Source: Sphingobacteriia bacterium (lineage in GTDB: Bacteria > Bacteroidota > Bacteroidia > Bacteroidales > UBA7960). Taken from it: 64,000 nt of DNA. A model generated the notes under the pieces. The model searched no databases, had not been told where the DNA came from, and saw only the letters and a list, made by a program, of their open reading frames with translations. Positions within the stretch are counted from its first letter, which is position 1. Each line of letters starts with the position of its first letter. Shown here piece after piece: positions 45,957 through 56,104 of this stretch. Where the stretch lies: the NCBI GenBank assembly GCA_011390785.1, contig JAABRR010000002.1:62001-126000 (forward strand), written 5' to 3'. The position numbers and the translations under genes are program-made.

Positions 45957-47325
45957 ATTTTTCTATTCTCCGATATAATGAAGCTCTGGTAATTCCGAGT
46001 TCTTTAGCTGCTTTACTGATATTTCCACCATGCTTATCAATTACTTTTCTGATAAGCATTTTTTCTGTGGCTTCCAGATTGGTATCGGGTGTAAGCAAGT
46101 TGTCAGATTCTTGCTTCTCCTGGGTGGAAAGGAAAAAATCATTGGGTTGAAGTATGTTTGATTCACTCATAATTACTGCTCTTTCAACAGCATGTTGTAA
46201 TTCTCTGATATTGCCAGGCCAGTGATGTTTCTCCAGCCTTTTTAATGTTGTGCCATGGAGCCTTTTAAGAGGCATTTTGTACTTTTTGCAATAAACATCA
46301 AGAAAATGGTTTATGAGCAAGGGTATATCTTCAATTCTTTCTCTAAGAGGAGGAAGGTGAATTTCTACAGTATTGATTCGGTACATTAGGTCTTGCCTGA
46401 ATTTCTTCTCATCCACCATTTCGTATAGAGGCATATTGGTAGCGCAAACCAGCCTAACATCAACAGGTATTTCTTTTACAGAGCCCAGGCGAATTACCTT
46501 GCGGTTCTGTAATACACTTAATAATTTGGATTGTAATGGCATACTCAGGTTTCCTATCTCATCAAGGAAAATAGTTCCTTTATTGGCTGCTTCAAAACGA
46601 CCGGGGCGGTCTTCTTTGGCATCTGTGAAAGCTCCTTTTTTGTAGCCAAACAATTCACTCTCAAAAAGAGATTCGCTAATAGCTCCCAGATCAACACTGA
46701 TAAATACTTCATCTTTTCTCTGAGAAGCTCTGTGTACTGCTCTGGCAATTACTTCCTTTCCTGTACCATTCTCACCGAGAATCAGAATATTCGCATCGGT
46801 TTTAGCCACTTTTTTTACTGTTGCCAAAACACTCATCATGTTTTCTGATTGTCCGATTATATGACTAAAAGGCTGGTCTCCTTGCTCTAAAAGCATTTTT
46901 TGCTTGGAACGAAGATCATAAACCTCCTTTCTTGAACGATTTACCTCCAGGGTAGTGTTGATAGTTGCAAGTAGTTTTTTATTATCCCATGGCTTAAGTA
47001 AGAAATTGGTGGCCCCTTCTTTTATTCCCTGCACAGCAAGTTCAATGTCGCCATAGGCAGTAATAAGTATTACGGCGATGGTAGGGTCTGTTTCAATAAT
47101 TTTATTAAGCCAATTAAACCCCTCCTGACCGCTTGTAGCATCTCTTGAAAAATTCATATCGAGAAGAACCAGATCGTAATTCTCACTTTTTAGCAATATG
47201 GGAATATTTGAAGGATCTTTATCAGTATGAACTATCCTGACATGTTGCTTAAGAAATAATTTTGCAGCCAGCAAAACATCTTCATCATCGTCAATTATCA
47301 GTATTTTGGAGTCTATTTTGCCCAT
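45946..47325 (-). CDS. Sigma-54-dependent response regulator (NtrC family)
   Basis: The frame opens at 47370, but the start is placed at Met16 (47325, MGKIDSKILIIDDDED), which fits receiver domains. In that 459-residue protein the phosphorylatable Asp is D56 (LVLLDMNF). The AAA+ domain has Walker A GENGTGKE (184-191) and the sigma-54 contact loop GAFTDA (231-236), where the usual motif is GAFTGA. A Fis-type HTH ends the protein (GGNISKAAKELGITRASLYRRI). It probably activates the tolC gene or an efflux operon, but the target promoter is not identified. Confidence 0.92.
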   Translation of the reverse strand: MGKIDSKILIIDDDEDVLLAAKLFLKQHVRIVHTDKDPSNIPILLKSENYDLVLLDMNFSRDATSGQEGFNWLNKIIETDPTIAVILITAYGDIELAVQGIKEGATNFLLKPWDNKKLLATINTTLEVNRSRKEVYDLRSKQKMLLEQGDQPFSHIIGQSENMMSVLATVKKVAKTDANILILGENGTGKEVIARAVHRASQRKDEVFISVDLGAISESLFESELFGYKKGAFTDAKEDRPGRFEAANKGTIFLDEIGNLSMPLQSKLLSVLQNRKVIRLGSVKEIPVDVRLVCATNMPLYEMVDEKKFRQDLMYRINTVEIHLPPLRERIEDIPLLINHFLDVYCKKYKMPLKRLHGTTLKRLEKHHWPGNIRELQHAVERAVIMSESNILQPNDFFLSTQEKQESDNLLTPDTNLEATEKMLIRKVIDKHGGNISKAAKELGITRASLYRRIEKYEL

Positions 47326-47405
47326 AATCCATTTTTTTTTGAAGGCTAAATTAGTAAAAATTAATTTCAAATTGAATTTAAACTCATATTACTATAAGAG
47401 ATACT

Positions 47406-47439
47406 AAAAAAGCTGATCTCGAAATGAGACCAGCTTTTT
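47406..47439 (-). terminator. Terminator after the first C25 protease gene
   Basis: AAAAAAGCTGATCTC (47406-47420) and GAGACCAGCTTTTT (47426-47439) form a stem with one A-C mismatch and a GAAAT loop. It lies 30 bp beyond the protease stop. Confidence 0.75.
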
Positions 47440-47468
47440 CTCTGGGAGGCGAAAATAAATACAAAGAA

Positions 47469-50400
47469 TTATTTCATGCTACTGATTTTCAAAACAGTTG
47501 TTTTTTGATTTGAGACTATTCTAAGCAGGTAATTCCCTGCAGGAAGTTGACCTAAATTAAGGGTTGTTATTACTGCTGTTTCACTATTACTGTAAACAAC
47601 ACTTCCCAGCATATCCATAACAAAAACTTCATAATTTGTGTCTTCGGGATTTTCTATATGAAGGTAATCGGTAAAGGGATTAGGATAGACTTTCAGATTG
47701 TTTGTGCTCAAATCTGAAATATTTGTTCCGTCGGGCATAAGCATAACTTCAACCAGCGCATCACTGGTATTCAGATTCATTTGCCCGGAATGGTTAAAGT
47801 AAGATTCACGAACAATCATGTAGTTATAATTTCCTGGCATCAACTGTTCAAAAATGTATGCGCCTGCATCATAAGGAAAGGAGTTAATTCTAATTACGGC
47901 ATCATTAACATCATTGCCATAATAATCAGTAATAACAAAGTTGGCATTAAATAAACGGGTAAGAATAATTTCAATAAAATTGGTAGGTGTCAACTCGTCA
48001 TTTTCATCAATATCTTCGGTAGGCATTAATACTTCAATATTGCGTGAGTTAGCAGCGAGATGACTCTCTGCTTTGGCTGAAACTTTATAGTTTCCTGGCT
48101 GAAGATTGATAAGAATTTTACCTTCTTCGTTGGTTATCATTTCAACACTACCCATCTTTAATTCTGCTCCGGGTATTGGCTGTTCGTTGTGGCTTTTTAT
48201 CGAAATTTCAACAAGTTGGCTGGGTACCGTTTCTTCGACGGCAAATTTCATATAGAGATTTGGGCGTAAATTGGTTGCACCGTTGTAGGAAGGAATGGCC
48301 TGATTATCATTATAACCATAGGCTGTAAGATTGCTCCCTGTATTTGTTGTTGCAACTTTGTAGTATTGGTTTGACCACTGGGGTAATATACCCCAAACAA
48401 TTTCGATGAGTATATTGCTGGATCCATCATATTGGAACGGTTTAATTTCCCACATGTGCCAGCCAGCAGTATCTGGCATTTGGTAGGTGGTTGCATAAAA
48501 GATCGTATCTGCATCTGTGGTGTTGGCAAAAGAACTCAGCTTGTTTAGATCTGTATGCATCATTCTAATTATAAAACCGGGGAAATTATTGTTTTGGGCA
48601 GAAGCTTGAATGATGTTAAATCCAATCTCAGTTATGGTTTTTTCTGATCCACCCAATTCTTCTGCCGTATAAATCATTTGAGTACGATTGGCCTTATAAT
48701 AATTGTAAAAAGGATATTGTACAGATTCGTTTGTTTCCTGACCAATTTGTACTTCTGGTAACTGGCCAACGAGAAGAGATTGGTTTGACTCCCACAATTG
48801 ACCATCTTCTATAGAAAGCACAAAATCGAAATTTGTACCTTCCACAATTGCATCATGAAATTGCAGGGTATAATTTATCGTTTTACTACTTCCTGCAAAA
48901 ATCACATCAGTTTCATGAAATAACTCTCCGGTTGTAATATATGGACTGGCCAACTGAAGGTTTGTAATGGGTTTCATTGCCGGTGCTCCACCAACGTTTT
49001 TATAGGCAACAGATAGCTGAATGGTTTCACCGGGCTCAATGAGGCCATTATTATTTCCTTGTGAGTCGTAAATTACGTAAGGTGTTATTTCAAACACAGG
49101 ACTGAAAATCTTAACCGGGAAGTTTGAACTCCATTCTTTTTCAGTTCCTTCTTCGTTTTGTCCTTTAATAGTAAGATTAAATAAAACTGTATGGTTATCA
49201 GGGATTATTTGGTTTACTTCAAAAGTAAATGCCCCATCAAACAGCAAATTCCCTTCTTCACTTATTTCGCCCCAGAATTGTTCGTTCTTAAGAATTCGTA
49301 CATGTTCATTTTCTGTGGTAAGAACAGCTTTAACGGAGTCAGCTTTCTCAATACCAACGTTTTTCAGGCTTACATTCAGATGAATGGTTTCGCCATAATC
49401 TGCCTGATTGTTGTTATTGCCTTCAGAATCATTAAGGATGGCATAATCGTAGATAACATATGGGCCGTCGGGTGGAATAACCTGAAGTGCTTCATTGATG
49501 TAGGTAATTTTATTAAACCCCATAATTGCAAGGGTAAGAAATCCAGGTTCTTCCGGTATAACATTAAAATTTATGGTAGCCATACCATTTTCAACTTTTC
49601 CGGTTCCAACGATTACCACTTCTTGCTCTGTTTCATCATATTTGGTGATTGCAATGCTGGCTCCTTCTGCGTCATCAACCAAAACTTCAAAGGTTTCTGA
49701 ACCAATAAAAACAACGGGGTTATAATTTGCTGTGATAGGAGTTGGGGTTGCTGTTCTGATCTTTAATGTAGGATCGCCAAAGAGAACCCAGGTTTCATGA
49801 GTTTCTATACCGCTTGAGCCATGGGCTGGTATCATTGCCATACTGCCGTTGCTTGATAAACCACCGTAAGTACGTTGCAAGGTTTGGTGCCCTGCAGTGC
49901 TTTGTTCTGTGAGTAATGTAATCATTTCATCCTGCCCGGTCATAGGTGGTTGCCAGGGCTGATTGATGGTTGACATCATTGTTCCAATTGCACCTGTAGG
50001 TTCGCCATTATGAGTAGCGCGCATCCAGCTTTCAGCAAAACAAAAAGTATTTACAAATGCACCATTAACACAAGCTACAGACCAGATAAACGGTAATTTA
50101 TTAGAATTGGTGAGTTGATTTACATGAGAAACATTATAATTTGCAACAGACCAACCACCTTCGGAACCATGGTTACAGAAATTAATAGCCCCAACTCCGT
50201 TGTTAATATCGCCAGAAATGATACCTGCATTAGTGTTGGGTATGCCCGGCACACTGCCATCATATCGTTGTTTTACATCTGTGTAAGTGTAGTTTAGAAG
50301 AGTATCGCGAATAAAATTCATGTGTACATAATCATTTTCACCGCCGTTATGTCCGTTTCCGGTACCTTCATTTTTTGCTAAACCCAAAGCTATTTCAAGC

Positions 50401-51518
50401 CACGTATCTGTTTCGTTGATATCTCGTTCATAATGGATCATTCTTTGCACCTGTGTTTCAACATGTGCAACTGCTTCTGCGGAAAAACGGCCCACAAACA
50501 ACTCGTTATAACGATCATTACCTTCCAAAAACCCGTAGGCATTGTCTGAATGGCCTGAGCTAGTAGTCATGGGTGGAATTTGGGGAGCATCGCCTACCAG
50601 AAGCAAGTGTGCAAAATCGGGGTTTTCGTTGTAGTATTGTTGAACAAATGCTTTTATTGCTGAGGCTGTTGTACCTACTTCAGATTTTGCTACAATTTCT
50701 GTTTTACGGCCAGTAGTTCGTTTCCAGTTTACAAATGGCTGCATGGCTTCCATAAAGTCATCATGAGCAATAATAACCAGGCTTCCTTCTTCGCCCTCAA
50801 GTAACTGATAATTCTTTTCCGTTGAACGCATGTTAAGAAAGAATCGGTTGTAAATCTGGCCAAAATCCTTTTCAATGTTCACTATGTCTGAATTCCTGAC
50901 TAACTCAGTAACGCCGGTTTCATTGGTGCCTGTAACCTGTATAATAATATCGGTGTAAACTCTTAGGGTTTGGCTTACAGGATTGTATTGCAGCGGATAA
51001 ATGGTAATGGTTTGACCACGAAAATCTCTTAAAATAAATGGATCTTCCAATTTTGCCAGCTCTCCGGGCCAAAATTTATCCTCGTTATATGAATTTGAAT
51101 AAGTAAATGGTACATCTTCCGGTTTAATATTTCTTGTAAAATGTCCTTTTGAAGGGGCTACAGAAATATTTTCATATTCTTCGTATTTGCTGCTGATTAT
51201 TTTTACTTCAGTATTATACAGATCAGGAATTATGATACTGGTGTAAAGTTTTGCCAGATCAGGCATTCCTTTTTCCGTGATCTGAACACCACTTTGAAAC
51301 GATATAATTTTTCCTGTTCCTCTTGGGGTTCTGATGTCAGTTTCAAAAAACCCGTTTATACTAAATTGAATATCTGTTTGTTGAATATTGCTTTCAATGA
51401 GTCTGATATCTTCGTTAACCGGGGTCACTGATGTAATACCCACCCAGACTTTTTGTCCATTTAAGTGGATTGAAATCCCCACAAGGAAAATAAAAAGTAA
51501 AAGAGTAAATTTTCTCAT
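47469..51518 (-). CDS. T9SS-secreted C25 cysteine protease, gingipain-like (first)
   Basis: A 1349-residue secreted protease. After the signal peptide comes a C25 propeptide (about 25-215), then the catalytic domain with LLLVGDAPQIPPM, the catalytic His450 in FCNHGSEGGW and Cys483 in SVACVNGAF. The 33-residue separation equals that of gingipains. C-terminal parts are Ig/CARDB-like domains, a conserved module YPFYNYYKANRTQM, a carboxypeptidase-like regulatory domain and a T9SS sorting domain (LKVYPNPFTDYLHIE ... GNYLLRIVSNQ). It is a paralogue of the upstream gene. Substrate specificity is not inferable. Confidence 0.93.
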   Translation of the reverse strand: MRKFTLLLFIFLVGISIHLNGQKVWVGITSVTPVNEDIRLIESNIQQTDIQFSINGFFETDIRTPRGTGKIISFQSGVQITEKGMPDLAKLYTSIIIPDLYNTEVKIISSKYEEYENISVAPSKGHFTRNIKPEDVPFTYSNSYNEDKFWPGELAKLEDPFILRDFRGQTITIYPLQYNPVSQTLRVYTDIIIQVTGTNETGVTELVRNSDIVNIEKDFGQIYNRFFLNMRSTEKNYQLLEGEEGSLVIIAHDDFMEAMQPFVNWKRTTGRKTEIVAKSEVGTTASAIKAFVQQYYNENPDFAHLLLVGDAPQIPPMTTSSGHSDNAYGFLEGNDRYNELFVGRFSAEAVAHVETQVQRMIHYERDINETDTWLEIALGLAKNEGTGNGHNGGENDYVHMNFIRDTLLNYTYTDVKQRYDGSVPGIPNTNAGIISGDINNGVGAINFCNHGSEGGWSVANYNVSHVNQLTNSNKLPFIWSVACVNGAFVNTFCFAESWMRATHNGEPTGAIGTMMSTINQPWQPPMTGQDEMITLLTEQSTAGHQTLQRTYGGLSSNGSMAMIPAHGSSGIETHETWVLFGDPTLKIRTATPTPITANYNPVVFIGSETFEVLVDDAEGASIAITKYDETEQEVVIVGTGKVENGMATINFNVIPEEPGFLTLAIMGFNKITYINEALQVIPPDGPYVIYDYAILNDSEGNNNNQADYGETIHLNVSLKNVGIEKADSVKAVLTTENEHVRILKNEQFWGEISEEGNLLFDGAFTFEVNQIIPDNHTVLFNLTIKGQNEEGTEKEWSSNFPVKIFSPVFEITPYVIYDSQGNNNGLIEPGETIQLSVAYKNVGGAPAMKPITNLQLASPYITTGELFHETDVIFAGSSKTINYTLQFHDAIVEGTNFDFVLSIEDGQLWESNQSLLVGQLPEVQIGQETNESVQYPFYNYYKANRTQMIYTAEELGGSEKTITEIGFNIIQASAQNNNFPGFIIRMMHTDLNKLSSFANTTDADTIFYATTYQMPDTAGWHMWEIKPFQYDGSSNILIEIVWGILPQWSNQYYKVATTNTGSNLTAYGYNDNQAIPSYNGATNLRPNLYMKFAVEETVPSQLVEISIKSHNEQPIPGAELKMGSVEMITNEEGKILINLQPGNYKVSAKAESHLAANSRNIEVLMPTEDIDENDELTPTNFIEIILTRLFNANFVITDYYGNDVNDAVIRINSFPYDAGAYIFEQLMPGNYNYMIVRESYFNHSGQMNLNTSDALVEVMLMPDGTNISDLSTNNLKVYPNPFTDYLHIENPEDTNYEVFVMDMLGSVVYSNSETAVITTLNLGQLPAGNYLLRIVSNQKTTVLKISSMK

Positions 51519-51557
51519 AATGCAAGTTTAATTGGTTGGTTTGGAATTCTGTAAAGA

Positions 51558-51592
51558 AACTATCCCGGGATTGGTAAAATCCCGGGATAGTT
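51558..51592 (-). terminator. Terminator of the second C25 protease gene
   Basis: AACTATCCCGGGAT (51558-51571) and ATCCCGGGATAGTT (51579-51592) form a perfect 14-bp stem with a 7-nt loop. It lies 11 nt past the stop at 51603. Confidence 0.85.
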
Positions 51593-51602
51593 GGTGGTTT
51601 TT

Positions 51603-54600
51603 TTATTCTATGATAATCTTTTTTATCATCATTCCGTCATTATATTCTACTCTAAGGTAATAAATTCCGGCCGAATAGCCATGAAGATTAATGTTAAACT
51701 GATTTTGGTAGCTGCTGGCATCTTTTTCTCCGGTCATTAAAACCTGTCCCTGATAGTTACTTATCCTATAGTCTAATAAACCACTTATACCACTTAATTT
51801 TATGGTGATATTATCCTTAGCCGGATTGGGATAGATTCTCATTTCAGGGTTGGCTATTTCTTCAGAAACAGTATAATCCGGGTTGAGATATACTCTTATT
51901 TCAATGTCGTGCATGGTAAGCTCAAAAGAACCTAGTCTGTCATAGTAATGATCAGCGGTAATTTTGTAGTTGTATGAACCGGGTTCCAACTCTTGTATGG
52001 AATATATTCCGGGTTCGTGCTGTTGGTCGTTAATAGTAATAGTGGCATTTTCTACTACCTGACCATTGGTATCTCCAACATAAAAATGTACATTTCTGAA
52101 AGGTAAAGTGAAAGTAATTTCTATGTTTTGTGCTTCTTCGGAAACATTAAAAGACAGGTTATCAATGGGATCAAACCCTTCTGCAGATGCATTAAGGTTA
52201 TAATCACCAGGATATAGCATTATTTCAGCAATACCCTCATTATTGGTTGGTAATTCCAGAGACCCAATTTTTATCACTGCGTTGGCAACAGGATTAAAAG
52301 ATGAGTCAATAGCATGGAAGGTAATTTGCTGTAAGTCTTCGGTTTCTTCGGCAACAAATGAAAGGAATAAATTTGGACGTGTAGCTGAGTTATCAGAATA
52401 GTTAGGTACAATCTGATTGTCGCTATATCCATAACTTACCATGGGGTTAGAAAGCACACTGGAGCGTACTTTATAATGGGTTGATGTCCAATTGTCTAAT
52501 TGGCCCCATATAATTTCTATTACCAGGTTGCTTAAACCATCATAGGTAAAATTTTCAATATCCCATAAATGCCAGCCGGTTTCAGTGGGCATAGAGTAGG
52601 TTGCTTTAGAAAAAACTTCAGTTGCGTTTGTCATGTCAACATAGGATGCTGGCATCTCCAGTATATCCACATGTTTTATCAGGATTTTAAAATTTGGCAA
52701 ATCTCTGTAGCTATCAGCCACTGAAGAGATATCAAGGCCCAATTCTGTTATTACTTTTTCTCCGGCACCCAGTTCACTATTCAGATAAAGCATTTGAGTA
52801 CGATTGGCTTTGTAATAGTTGTAGAAAGGATAGTTACTTGCTTCTGCATTGCCGTTGCCGGCCTGTAATTCGGGCAACTGACCAATAATAATTGTACTTT
52901 GTGTTTCGAACCAGTGTCCATCTTCAACTTGTAAATCAAGATCAACCATGGTTCCATTTAAGGTAGAAGAATGGGCATTTACTGCTACGATTATTTCACG
53001 AGTTTGCCCTGCAGCAATGGGTTGTAGATTGAATAGTTCGTTGTCAATAGTAAGGTATGGTGATGATCCGAAAAGCTCGAATACAGGGGTTTTTGCTGTA
53101 GCATTACCATTATTGGTTACATAAAAAGTAAGTGTTGCAGATTCACCCGGATCCAAATGTCCATCACCATTATTCCCATCAGAAGTTTCCGTAATGGTAA
53201 ATTCAGGATCAATATGATAAACCGGTGCATAACCTTTTATCCGTAAATTGGAAGTCCATTGGTCTTCGCCGTCTGTGATGGTTAGTAAAAATGTTGTCTG
53301 GTAATTGTCAGGAATATTTTTACTGATCTCAAAAGAGTAGGCATTGGTTACAGAAGCTGTATTTCCTTCATCACCTGCCAGTATTGAGCCAAACTCCAGA
53401 TTTACATCAGGGTTAATAATGGTAAAATAGGGATCAGTTCCACTTATGGTTGCCGTAACGTTTTCTGCAGGATCTGCGCCCACGTTCTTCAGGGTAATAT
53501 CAATTGATATGGTTTCATCGTAATTCGCCAGTCCTTCCAAATCAAAATGGTCCAGTACAACAAAGGGACCTTCGAGTGCAGCTGCCGGCACCGTTACAAT
53601 GTAAGGAATATATTGAGCTTTGGTAACTACAATAGTAACATCTCCACCATCAAGAACTGCATCAATGGGAACCTCCACTTCGCCTGTTTCATCAACAAAT
53701 GCCGCTCCGTGCAGAATGCCATCTTTAGATATGGCAACGTACGATCCGGAAAGTGCATTAACGGTATATGTTTCAAGACCAATTGGCAGGATGGGTAAAT
53801 GAGAAACTAAGTTATCAGAACCCTGAGTCTGGTAAATCATTGTAGATGGGTCACCAAAAGTATGGTATGCTTCCCAATAATATAGAGGGCTTGAATGTTG
53901 GGGATAGTTTTGAATATCTACTTCTGTTACAGCGAGGTTTCCAACAAACTGCAGGGCGTTTACTGTAACATAATCAGATACGAATGGTGCATCGTATGCC
54001 CCCAGGGTAGTTTCTTCTGTCGAGGGCACGTAGCCATTGTTATTTCCACTTATTGGAAAAGCCCCAACCGACCAGTAAAAGTCTTCAAACCAATATGTAC
54101 TGGGTGAAGACCCGATATATGCCACTGCTCCTTTGTTGGCTGCTCTTACCCATGCTTCACCAATACATTCTGTTACACTGAACTGGCTACTTTGGCAGCA
54201 GTTGCCAATGGCAAGAGGGTATTTCCCTTCATTGGTCATATTGTGTACATTAGATACCGACAAACTTGGGTCAGACCATGATCCTGGTGAACAATGTGCC
54301 GTATAATTGATAAGACTAACAGAAATTCTTTCATTGTCATAACATCCTGAATAAGATGTTAGATAAGTATAAACATCATCAAAGCCATTGTCTTCATTGT
54401 AATAGTTTTGTGTACCATATTGAATGGTGGGTTGTCCAACAGCGGGATTCCAGCTTCCATCAGCTCCGGCAATAAGTGTTACCTTATCCAGGTAACTGGG
54501 ATCTTCAAATTCGTATTTTTCGTAATACAATATTTTATCTATCTGATTTTGGAGTTCCTGGGTATTTCTGGCAGATAGCCTTCCATAATACATCTCAGGG

Positions 54601-55679
54601 AAATAATCTCCATCAACGGAGGCATAATACAAATCGCTGACAACAGCTGAAGATGTTCCTGTTGCTGATGCGGGAAGGGTATTGTCGTCACCTACCAATA
54701 CAAGAAAGGTTGGAGCAGGATCTTCAGCGGTGCCTTCATTGTATATTCCATGAATGTGATTTTTAATTGCATTGGCGGTAGTTCCGATTTCGTCTGTATA
54801 GGCTACATCTACAAAAAATCCCATTTGGGTTTTCCATTCAATATAAGGTTGCAGTGTCTCTTCAAATATCCGGTCGGAAACAATAACCATTTTTACCGGA
54901 TTTTTGGTTAAATCCGGATGGTCATCAAAGATATTTTTTGTCTGCATTGGGTTTAATAGTCTTGATTGAATAACATCGAAAAATGGAGACCATGTTGAAG
55001 CCTTTATGTATTCATTAAGTGTATAGTCAGCATTTTTAAAGTTTATTTCTATTTCAATATCGTTAAACACTTTGATGCTATTTGCCAACGGATTGTATTT
55101 AACAGGAGCGATTACCAATCGGGCAATCCTGAAACCTCTTAAAACACCAAGAATCTCTACATCAACCATTTGCTGATCATTGAATTCTGATTTTGAATAA
55201 GCTTCCTGCAAAAGTTCGAATGGAACATCTTCAGGTGCCTGATCTTTTCTTAAAGAAGGCTGGACTGGAAATAATCGATTTTCAATACCATAATCCAGAA
55301 GTTGATATTCTTTTTCAGAAAAACCAACTACTTTTATTTCTACTTCTGCTCCAAAGGGTATCTCTATAAGATCTTTAACTGCCGGAAGTTTGGGTGTTCC
55401 AATCGAACCAATTGAATAGGAGTTATCAAAAATTAGTTCATGAAATGTTCCTTCAGAAGTTTTTACTTCAAAAGCGTGCAGAGCATCAAAAGATGATTGA
55501 ATTCTTAAACTTTCTGATGTGCTGCTTTTAATACTAGTTTGGGTTTTTTGCCCATCAAGCTTAATGATGGTTTGGGCATTAAGTGCGAATGATGTTATGA
55601 AAATTATCATCATTACCAATGCTACTCCTTTATGAGAAGAAGCCATTCTCTTCACCATACAAAACATATCTCTCTTCAT
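51603..55679 (-). CDS. T9SS-secreted C25 cysteine protease, gingipain-like (second)
   Basis: A 1358-residue paralogue of the adjacent C25 gene with the same domain order: signal peptide, propeptide, catalytic domain (FLVLVGDDNTLPAS), His462 in NYTAHCSPGSW and a double cysteine at C494-C495 in IGNCCQSSQF, CARDB/Ig parts (YFTIINPDVNLEFGSI), YPFYNYYKANRTQM, and a T9SS sorting domain (MRIYPNPAKDNITIK). His to Cys495 is 33 residues, as in gingipains, so C495 is the likely nucleophile. Translation may start at Met1 or a later Met (Met5, Met8). It has its own promoter far upstream and a terminator before the next copy. Confidence 0.93.
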   Translation of the reverse strand: MKRDMFCMVKRMASSHKGVALVMMIIFITSFALNAQTIIKLDGQKTQTSIKSSTSESLRIQSSFDALHAFEVKTSEGTFHELIFDNSYSIGSIGTPKLPAVKDLIEIPFGAEVEIKVVGFSEKEYQLLDYGIENRLFPVQPSLRKDQAPEDVPFELLQEAYSKSEFNDQQMVDVEILGVLRGFRIARLVIAPVKYNPLANSIKVFNDIEIEINFKNADYTLNEYIKASTWSPFFDVIQSRLLNPMQTKNIFDDHPDLTKNPVKMVIVSDRIFEETLQPYIEWKTQMGFFVDVAYTDEIGTTANAIKNHIHGIYNEGTAEDPAPTFLVLVGDDNTLPASATGTSSAVVSDLYYASVDGDYFPEMYYGRLSARNTQELQNQIDKILYYEKYEFEDPSYLDKVTLIAGADGSWNPAVGQPTIQYGTQNYYNEDNGFDDVYTYLTSYSGCYDNERISVSLINYTAHCSPGSWSDPSLSVSNVHNMTNEGKYPLAIGNCCQSSQFSVTECIGEAWVRAANKGAVAYIGSSPSTYWFEDFYWSVGAFPISGNNNGYVPSTEETTLGAYDAPFVSDYVTVNALQFVGNLAVTEVDIQNYPQHSSPLYYWEAYHTFGDPSTMIYQTQGSDNLVSHLPILPIGLETYTVNALSGSYVAISKDGILHGAAFVDETGEVEVPIDAVLDGGDVTIVVTKAQYIPYIVTVPAAALEGPFVVLDHFDLEGLANYDETISIDITLKNVGADPAENVTATISGTDPYFTIINPDVNLEFGSILAGDEGNTASVTNAYSFEISKNIPDNYQTTFLLTITDGEDQWTSNLRIKGYAPVYHIDPEFTITETSDGNNGDGHLDPGESATLTFYVTNNGNATAKTPVFELFGSSPYLTIDNELFNLQPIAAGQTREIIVAVNAHSSTLNGTMVDLDLQVEDGHWFETQSTIIIGQLPELQAGNGNAEASNYPFYNYYKANRTQMLYLNSELGAGEKVITELGLDISSVADSYRDLPNFKILIKHVDILEMPASYVDMTNATEVFSKATYSMPTETGWHLWDIENFTYDGLSNLVIEIIWGQLDNWTSTHYKVRSSVLSNPMVSYGYSDNQIVPNYSDNSATRPNLFLSFVAEETEDLQQITFHAIDSSFNPVANAVIKIGSLELPTNNEGIAEIMLYPGDYNLNASAEGFDPIDNLSFNVSEEAQNIEITFTLPFRNVHFYVGDTNGQVVENATITINDQQHEPGIYSIQELEPGSYNYKITADHYYDRLGSFELTMHDIEIRVYLNPDYTVSEEIANPEMRIYPNPAKDNITIKLSGISGLLDYRISNYQGQVLMTGEKDASSYQNQFNINLHGYSAGIYYLRVEYNDGMMIKKIIIE

Positions 55680-56104
55680 TAGTTTTTATTTAATATTTGG
55701 TAATTAGGTTGGTTATAGATACTGCGCCTTTAATGTTTTATTTGAGAATGCATAGTCTTTAAGTTATATCTCTGGCACCTGGGCATAAAATCTTGCTAAA
55801 GGATTGAAAACTAAAGATATTTTAGTCTTGTAATCAGATAGGAGAGTTTTATAAAAGTAAATGGTGTGAAAACCCAAACATTAACAATTAATAGAAATTA
55901 TAATATAGCTTAAGCTTAGAAATGCATAAATTAGTTGGCAAAAGTAATTAATTATTACTTTTAATCCTATGGCGTATTTAGGTTATATTTGGTAAGTACC
56001 AGATAAACAGCATTATGAGAAATGTTAAAAAACAAACAAATTCTGCTGATTCTTGATAAATTAAACAAAATATATGTTTCTTAAGACAAAATTGGGGTAG
56101 TTAT
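55680..56104. other. Intergenic region upstream of the second C25 gene
   Basis: 425 bp with no ORF. It contains a -7 box on the minus strand at 55939-55946 and a 9-bp inverted repeat AAAAGTAAT/ATTACTTTT (55940-55948, 55954-55962) that overlaps this box. The remaining ~250 nt before the protease start forms a long AT-rich leader. Confidence 0.6.
55939..55962 (-). promoter_or_regulatory. -7 box within an inverted repeat for the C25 protease
   Basis: The minus-strand sequence TACTTTTG (complement of 55939-55946) is a perfect TAnnTTTG and is covered by a 9-bp inverted repeat, which could be an operator for a dimeric regulator. Confidence 0.4.
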
